Positions 59,720 through 64,000 of a DNA stretch of 64,000 nucleotides are shown piece after piece (position 1 is the first letter of the stretch; each line of letters begins with the position of its first letter). The position numbers were made by a program, and so were the translations under genes. The notes under the pieces were generated by a model that saw nothing but the letters and a program-made list of their open reading frames with translations, did no database searches and was not told the DNA's origin. The DNA comes from Solwaraspora sp. WMMD791 (GTDB lineage: Bacteria > Actinomycetota > Actinomycetes > Mycobacteriales > Micromonosporaceae), in assembly GCF_029581195.1 (NCBI RefSeq), contig NZ_CP120737.1, positions 3,387,001-3,451,000 of the forward strand. The letters are read 5' to 3'.

Positions 59720-59989
59720 TCAGGACTTGCGGCGGGCGCTGGCGCCGGAGATGACCGCCACACCGGCGGCGGCGAGGCCGACCTGCAGCGCCAGCTCGAT
59801 CCAGTCGATCCCCCGGGTGTCGGCCACCCCGATCACACTCGCGACCAGGGTGCCGAGCAGGGCTGCCACCACCCCGATCAGCAGCGTCACCCAGATCTTC
59901 AGATCCTGCTTGCCGGGAATCACCAGCCGCCCGAGCGCCCCGATGACGAGTCCGATGATCAGTGCCGAGAAGATGCCGCTGATTTCCAT
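59720..59989 (-). CDS. GlsB/YeaQ/YmgE family small membrane protein
   Basis: An 89-residue protein with three membrane helices: MEISGIFSALIIGLVIGALGRLVIPGKQDLKIWVTLLIGVVAALLGTLVASVIGVADTRGIDWIELALQVGLAAAGVAVISGASARRKS. The GALGRLVIPGKQ loop after the first helix is the family signature (transglycosylase-associated protein). Members are stress-induced in many bacteria; the molecular role is uncertain. ATG follows GGAGGCAG at a good distance. It converges with the TPR gene, two bases apart. Confidence 0.9.
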   Translation of the reverse strand: MEISGIFSALIIGLVIGALGRLVIPGKQDLKIWVTLLIGVVAALLGTLVASVIGVADTRGIDWIELALQVGLAAAGVAVISGASARRKS

Positions 59990-60234
59990 CTGCTGCCTCC
60001 TTGTGCCGTCTGACCGGGTTGGCCGGCCCTTCCACCATGCCAGAGCCAGACAACTACCAGGCAACCATCGGGTAGCCGCCGGCACCAGGGCCGGTCGACC
60101 CTCCGGCACGCGTCCCTATACAGTGGACCGGCCCGCGACATGGACCTTCTCAGTGAATTCGCAGCTTGACGGCGTAGGGTCCCGGGTAAGACATCGGTGT
60201 CCTGGCCTCGTCACCCCTCGACTGGAGCATTGGC
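59990..60234. other. Divergent intergenic region upstream of YeaQ-type and LCP genes
   Basis: A 245-base gap without a supported gene. TTGACG at 60166-60171 with TAAGAC at 60187-60192 is a weak candidate promoter for the LCP gene (15-base spacing). GGAGG (about 59997-60001 on the minus strand) is the ribosome site of the YeaQ-type gene. Confidence 0.4.
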
Positions 60235-61395
60235 ATGTCGGCACCGGGCGCAGCCACCAGCGCACCGAGCAGCCCCCCGACCGCGCAATCGTCGCTACCG
60301 CGACGGCGTACCCCGATCTGGGCGGTGCTGACCGTGGTCGTCGGCAGCCTGCTGCTGGCGACCAGCGCCGCCGCCCTGGTCGCCAGCAGGGTCCTCGTCG
60401 AGCGCTACACCGGCGAGATCCAGCAGCAGGACCTGCTGGCCGGCGCGGCACGGCTACCGGAGCAGGACGAGGAGCCGGGCGAAGCGCTGGACGGACCGGT
60501 CACGATGCTGCTGCTCGGCGTCGACGAGCGGGGCAGCCGCCCCGGCGAGATGCGCTCCGACACCATCATCATCCTGCACATCCCGGACACCCACGACCAG
60601 GCGTACCTGATCTCGGTGCCCCGGGACACCTGGGTCGAGGTGCCGGCGTTCGCGCCGAGCGACCACCCCGGCGGCGAGTCGAAGATCACCGACGCCTTCT
60701 ACGCCGGATCCCGCAACGGTGCCGGCCGGGCCGGTGGGGCCCAACTCGTCGCACTCACCCTCAAGGAGCTCACCGGTATCGAGTTCGACGGCGCGGCGAT
60801 CATCGACTTCGGCGGCTTCCGCGACGTGATCGACGCGCTCGGTGGCGTCGAGATGTGCGTCGACCAACGGGTCATGTCGCAACACATGCGGCTGGTCGAC
60901 GGCATGCCGACGTGGCTGGCCGAGGCCCGTGAGATGGGCGGCGGCGAGGAGCTCTGGCACGAGGTGGGCTGCAAGCGGATGGCCGGCTGGGAGGCCCTCG
61001 ACTACTCCCGCCAGCGGTACGGCCTGCCCAACGGCGACTACGACCGGCAACGCCACCAGCGACAGCTGATCAAGGCCATGGTGCAGGAGGCCAGCAGCAC
61101 CGGCGTACTGACCGACCTGGCCAGGATCGACCGGGTGATCACGGCGGCGGGCAAGGCCTTCGTCCTCGACACCGGCGGGATCCCGATCGCGGATTTCGTG
61201 TTCACCCTGCGCGGCGTCACCGCCAATGACCTGATCATGGTGAAGACCAACGGCGGCGAGTTCAACCCGGCCGGATTCAGCAGTACGGCGGCCGAACGGC
61301 TCACCCCGGAGAGCCTGGAGATGTTCGACGCCGTCCGCGCCGGCACCCTCGACGAATACCTGCTGGCCAATCCCGACGCCGTCCAGCAGGACTGA
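60235..61395 (+). CDS. LytR-CpsA-Psr (LCP) family cell wall ligase
   Basis: A 386-residue membrane protein. A short cytoplasmic N-terminus with RRRTP leads to one membrane helix (about 28-50, WAVLTVVVGSLLLATSAAALVA). The extracellular LCP domain has VTMLLLGVDERGSRPGEMRSDTIIILHIPDTHDQAYLISVPRDTWVEVP (the D-E-R and R-S-D residues bind pyrophosphate and Mg), KITDAFYAGSRNGAGRAGGAQLVALTLKELTGIEFDGAAIIDFGGFRDVIDALGGVEMCVD and CKRMAGWEALDYSRQRYGLPNGDYDRQRHQRQLI. LCP enzymes link glycopolymers to peptidoglycan from lipid carriers. In the last motif R-Q-R-Y matches the family active-site arginines. Confidence 0.95.
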   Translation: MSAPGAATSAPSSPPTAQSSLPRRRTPIWAVLTVVVGSLLLATSAAALVASRVLVERYTGEIQQQDLLAGAARLPEQDEEPGEALDGPVTMLLLGVDERGSRPGEMRSDTIIILHIPDTHDQAYLISVPRDTWVEVPAFAPSDHPGGESKITDAFYAGSRNGAGRAGGAQLVALTLKELTGIEFDGAAIIDFGGFRDVIDALGGVEMCVDQRVMSQHMRLVDGMPTWLAEAREMGGGEELWHEVGCKRMAGWEALDYSRQRYGLPNGDYDRQRHQRQLIKAMVQEASSTGVLTDLARIDRVITAAGKAFVLDTGGIPIADFVFTLRGVTANDLIMVKTNGGEFNPAGFSSTAAERLTPESLEMFDAVRAGTLDEYLLANPDAVQQD

Positions 61396-61503
61396 CGCCG
61401 GCGCGGTGCCGCCCCAGCACGGTCGGGAAATTGCCCCGACGACACCCGCGGACATACGTCACCGTGATTTCCTCCGTTCCGTCCACATCGGTACGGTGTG
61501 CGC

Positions 61504-62244
61504 ATGGCCGCCGCATACCCGGTACGGGTCAGCTTCACCGACCACATCTCCGCCACTGACTGGCAGGCACTGCAGCAGGCCGGTCAGCTCGTGCAGATCC
61601 GGCGCAGACAGGGGCTTTTCCTGCAGGACGACCAGAGCCGTGACGTCTTCGTCCTGATCTCCGGTGCGGCCAAGGTGTACCGCACCGAAGCCAACGGCAG
61701 CGAGACCATGTTGACCGTACGCTCCACCGGCGATCTGCTGGGCGACATCGCGGCGCTGGACGGAACGCCCCGGTCGGCCAGTGTCTCGGTGCTCAGTCAG
61801 GTGACCGCCCGCAAACTCACCAACGAACAGTTTCTCGCTCTGGTCGAGGACCGGGGCCTGCACGTGGCGCTGCGCCGGTACACCAACGCGCGACTGCGCG
61901 AGTCCGACGAACAACGAGTGGAGATCGCCTCCCTCCCGGTGCCGCAGCGGCTGGTCCGGGCCCTGTTGCGGCTCGCCAAGGCGGGCCCGGACGGACCTCG
62001 CCGGGCCGTACTCGATCTCGGCATCTCCCAGGACGGCCTGGCGCAGTTGATCGGCGCCTCCCGCAACGCGGTGGTCACCGCGATCAGCGAATTGCGTCGC
62101 GACGGTCTGCTGCGTACCGCACCGCGCCGCTACGAATTACTCGACGTCGATCGGCTCGCGACCATCGGATACCGCGCCCGGCCGTACGACGACAACGGAC
62201 GACGACAGCCGCGCCCCGACGACGACCCGGACCACCGCCGCTGA
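61504..62244 (+). CDS. Crp/Fnr family transcriptional regulator
   Basis: A 246-residue regulator. Residues about 15-125 form a cyclic nucleotide-binding-fold domain (LVQIRRRQGLFLQDDQSRDVFVLISGAAKVYRTEANGSETMLTVRSTGDLLGDIAALDGTPRSASVSVLSQVTARKLTNEQFLALV). The phosphate-binding cassette GDIAALDGTPRSAS keeps the Arg-Ser pair, so cyclic nucleotide binding is possible. Residues about 150-225 form the HTH_Crp (PRRAVLDLGISQDGLAQLIGASRNAVVTAISELRRDGLLRTAPRRYELLD). GTG 61498 is an alternative start two codons earlier. It lies upstream of a nucleotide-cyclase-like gene, which suggests a synthesis-response pair. Confidence 0.9.
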   Translation: MAAAYPVRVSFTDHISATDWQALQQAGQLVQIRRRQGLFLQDDQSRDVFVLISGAAKVYRTEANGSETMLTVRSTGDLLGDIAALDGTPRSASVSVLSQVTARKLTNEQFLALVEDRGLHVALRRYTNARLRESDEQRVEIASLPVPQRLVRALLRLAKAGPDGPRRAVLDLGISQDGLAQLIGASRNAVVTAISELRRDGLLRTAPRRYELLDVDRLATIGYRARPYDDNGRRQPRPDDDPDHRR

Positions 62245-62423
62245 CCGAACAGGTCGGCGGCACCACCATCTGTCGATCACGCAGCGCCCTGTTCAGACGG
62301 ATGCCGTCCGTCGAGGGTGCATAGTCGTCGGCAAATAGCGACTGTGCCCACTGGATGGCAGAGATCAGTGCGGGATCCTCGGCAGGATGCGAGGCCGACG
62401 ATCTCGAAGCGACAGGAGCACCA
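62245..62423 (+). promoter_or_regulatory. Intergenic region upstream of the cyclase-like gene
   Basis: The 179-base gap contains a less GC-rich stretch near 62315-62345 (GCATAGTCGTCGGCAAATAG) suited to a promoter. AGGAG at 62414-62418 lies five bases before the GTG at 62424 and decides that start over the ATG at 62355. No Crp palindrome is clear. Confidence 0.45.
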
Positions 62424-63314
62424 GTGGTCGCCATACCTGCGCCATTCACCACCACCAGGGAACTGCCCCCGTACACCGGCGTCCTCGCGGTCGACGCGTT
62501 GGGCTTCACCACCGAGCCCGGCAGCACCCACCAGCACATCAGTCACCTGATTCCGCAACTCGTTCGCCAGGCATTCGACGAGTCCGGCGTCGGCGAGGCA
62601 TGGCAGTCACCGCCGTTCTTCGCCAACACCGGTGACGGGCTCGCCATCGGCGTACCGACCAGGCTGCTGCCCGCGCTGGTCCATCCGTTCCTCGCCGTCC
62701 TGCAGCAGGTGCTGACCAACCACAACGCCACGATCCTGCGCGGTCAGCCGGTCATCCGGTTGCGGGTCAGCCTGCACGTCGGCCCGCTGCCGGTCGACCC
62801 CGACCGGCCCGAGTACTCGGGAAACGGCACCGCCCGCAACGACACCCACCGGCTGCTGGACTCCGACGCGGTCCGGATCATGCTGGCCGCCGCCGAACCG
62901 TCGGTCACCCACGTCGCGGCGATCCTGTCCGACCGGGTCTTCTGCGACGTCGTCCGGGACGGCTACACCAGCCGGCACCCGGACCATTTCATCGAGGTCG
63001 CGGCGAGCGTGCCGGGCAAGGGTTTCAGCCAGCGTGCCTGGCTGTACGTGCCGGAGCCGTCCGGCAGCCTGCTGGCGGCCCCCCGGTTCGCGGTGCAGCC
63101 GACCGGGCAGCCGGCCGGGCCGGAGCAGGACCAGGCCGGGTCGGCGCAGCAACCTACCGGGAGCGCGGACGCGGGCCGGGAGCCGGGCGCCGACCCGCGA
63201 CGGGCCCCGGACCAACGGGGTGAGCTACGGATCCGGCGCAACTCCGGGCAGGCCGCGAACCAGGTCAACGGCGGGATGTGGCAGTCCCGGGGTGGGCGTA
63301 CCGGATGGCACTGA
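62424..63314 (+). CDS. Class III nucleotide cyclase-like domain protein (signalling or conflict module)
   Basis: A 296-residue protein. Residues about 18-190 resemble actinobacterial cyclase-like domains: YTGVLAVDALGFTTEPGSTHQHISHLIPQLVRQAFDESG, FFANTGDGLAIGVPTRLLPALVHPFLAVLQQVLTNHN, RLRVSLHVGPLP, NGTARNDTHRLLDSDAVRIMLAA. The aspartates of AVD and TGDG match the two metal ligands of class III cyclases, and N-D-T-H-R fits the NxxxR motif, so activity is possible. The last 90 residues are disordered (Gln/Pro/Arg-rich). GTG is chosen on its AGGAG site. The stop overlaps the next gene by ten bases. Similar domains sit beside NTPase effectors in predicted conflict systems. Confidence 0.7.
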   Translation: MVAIPAPFTTTRELPPYTGVLAVDALGFTTEPGSTHQHISHLIPQLVRQAFDESGVGEAWQSPPFFANTGDGLAIGVPTRLLPALVHPFLAVLQQVLTNHNATILRGQPVIRLRVSLHVGPLPVDPDRPEYSGNGTARNDTHRLLDSDAVRIMLAAAEPSVTHVAAILSDRVFCDVVRDGYTSRHPDHFIEVAASVPGKGFSQRAWLYVPEPSGSLLAAPRFAVQPTGQPAGPEQDQAGSAQQPTGSADAGREPGADPRRAPDQRGELRIRRNSGQAANQVNGGMWQSRGGRTGWH

Positions 63315-64000
63315 CCGACGGGCTCGACGATCTGCTCGACGACGACCTGCTCGGTGCCGACGAACTCGGCCCGGAGCCGGCGGTCAGCGTCGCCGTCACC
63401 CACAACGACGGGCAGGTCGCCCACACCGTCTACGGCGGACTCCACCAGTACGTGCAGCGGGTCCGTGACTACCACGAGCTGAGCCCCGACTTCGTACGGG
63501 ACCGGCTCGACGGCTTCGTCGACCCCGGCTACCACACCGTCGGCGGCGACCGGCTCGACGGCGACGGGGCGCTCACCCTGCTGCGCCGCTACGGCGGAGC
63601 GATCCTGGTCGGCGGCCCCGGCACCGGCCGGTACACGGCGGCGCTGCGCCTGCTGCAGGGCACCGGACAACAGCTACGGGAGATCCGCCCGACGTACGAC
63701 CCGGCGCGGCAGGAGCAGCTGACCGTCGCCGAACTGCCCGTCGCGGCGGGCTTCGCCTACCTGCTGGAACTGCCCGAGCAGGCCCACCACATCCAGTACG
63801 GGTTCGCCCGCGACCTGGGTGCGTACTGCGCCAGCCTGGCCCGCCGCGGCTCCAGCGTCGCGGTGACCGTCACCGAGGCGACGTGGGCCCAGCTCGGTGC
63901 GGTACGCGACGGCCCGGTGCTGCGGGTCGGCGTACCGCCGCCGGGTCAGGTCCTCGGGCTGCGGCTGCGCCGGTTGCGCCCCGACCTGGATTTGCGCTGG
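63305..64000 (+). CDS. P-loop-like protein with degenerate Walker A, 3' truncated by window edge
   Basis: The frame is open to base 64000; 232 residues are visible. An acidic N-terminus (DGLDDLLDDDLLGADELG) precedes a segment with VYGGLHQYVQRVRDYHELSPDFVRDRLDGFVDPGYH. GGAILVGGPGTGRYTAALRLL (near residue 98) looks like a Walker A loop in which the invariant Lys-Thr/Ser is Arg-Tyr, so ATP hydrolysis at this loop is doubtful. A second mixed alpha/beta stretch follows (SSVAVTVTEATWAQL, GPVLRVGVPPPGQVLGLRLRRL). ATG 63305 overlaps the cyclase-like gene by ten bases, implying coupled translation. It may be a STAND-like or membrane-associated effector; the rest lies outside the window. Confidence 0.65.
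   Translation, partial: MALTDGLDDLLDDDLLGADELGPEPAVSVAVTHNDGQVAHTVYGGLHQYVQRVRDYHELSPDFVRDRLDGFVDPGYHTVGGDRLDGDGALTLLRRYGGAILVGGPGTGRYTAALRLLQGTGQQLREIRPTYDPARQEQLTVAELPVAAGFAYLLELPEQAHHIQYGFARDLGAYCASLARRGSSVAVTVTEATWAQLGAVRDGPVLRVGVPPPGQVLGLRLRRLRPDLDLRW

Noticed and set aside
61460-61490. Crp-type palindrome TCAC-C-GTGA before the Crp/Fnr gene
   Set aside because: Four-base arms are too short to separate from chance in this composition.

Overview
The window is very GC-rich actinobacterial DNA. Dense packing, GTG and TTG starts, frequent GTGA/ATGA stop-start overlaps, F420-dependent oxidoreductase, conservon-type histidine kinase, DtxR/IdeR-type iron boxes and a spore-pigment-like type II polyketide synthase all fit a filamentous sporulating actinomycete. 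A member of the Micromonosporaceae is my best guess; that is inference from gene content. I see no rRNA, tRNA, CRISPR array, transposase, integrase or phage gene.

Layout. 1-6965: a serine hydrolase cut by the window edge, a two-component system, a divergent RidA/HxlR pair sharing palindromic operators, a protein with a ParB-like motif, a small membrane protein and a DedA protein. 7288-11584: an incomplete conservon (NIT-type sensor kinase plus roadblock protein, without the DUF742 and GTPase partners) coupled to a substrate-binding lipoprotein. 11688-22202: secreted proteins (S15 peptidase, M6 metalloprotease with a lipoprotein and a TlpA thioredoxin, a double seven-bladed propeller), a PucR regulator, a GNAT enzyme and a racemase. 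22262-27387 (minus): HTH-TOBE regulator, modA, modB, modC and htpG, every junction overlapping. 27465-30791: TetR and a divergent ABC exporter with an operator palindrome, then an endonuclease III-like protein.

30769-39881: a SARP regulator diverging from a type II polyketide locus: TcmI-type cyclase, fused AccDA, AccB, AccC, an ACP fused to an aromatase/cyclase, cupin, KS-alpha and KS-beta. With no ketoreductase and its own malonyl-CoA supply, it resembles spore-pigment (whiE-like) loci. 40011-41205: a CdiA-type tRNase-like toxin with an immunity-like partner, less GC-rich than its surroundings. 41338-47362: F420 oxidoreductase, cobF, WYL regulator, SDR and a secreted lectin/beta-helix protein.

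47482-56309: an iron-regulated haem acquisition locus. On the minus strand lie an HtaA protein with a neocarzinostatin-like and a WxL-like region, a DUF916 (WxL-interacting) protein and a third surface protein. On the plus strand lie a second neocarzinostatin-like surface protein, HmuT, HmuU, HmuV, haem oxygenase and a DUF2470 protein. Two DtxR/IdeR-like boxes lie in the divergent promoter. Surface proteins probably capture haem, HmuTUV imports it, and haem oxygenase frees the iron.

56351-64000: a lipoprotein, a PQQ-type sugar dehydrogenase with CBM2, a TPR membrane protein, a YeaQ-type membrane protein, an LCP ligase, and a terminal group of Crp/Fnr regulator, nucleotide-cyclase-like protein and degenerate P-loop protein (cut by the window end) that looks like a signalling or conflict module. 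A palindromic element of about 70 bp occurs twice, in opposite orientation, at 13591-13660 and 45536-45606.
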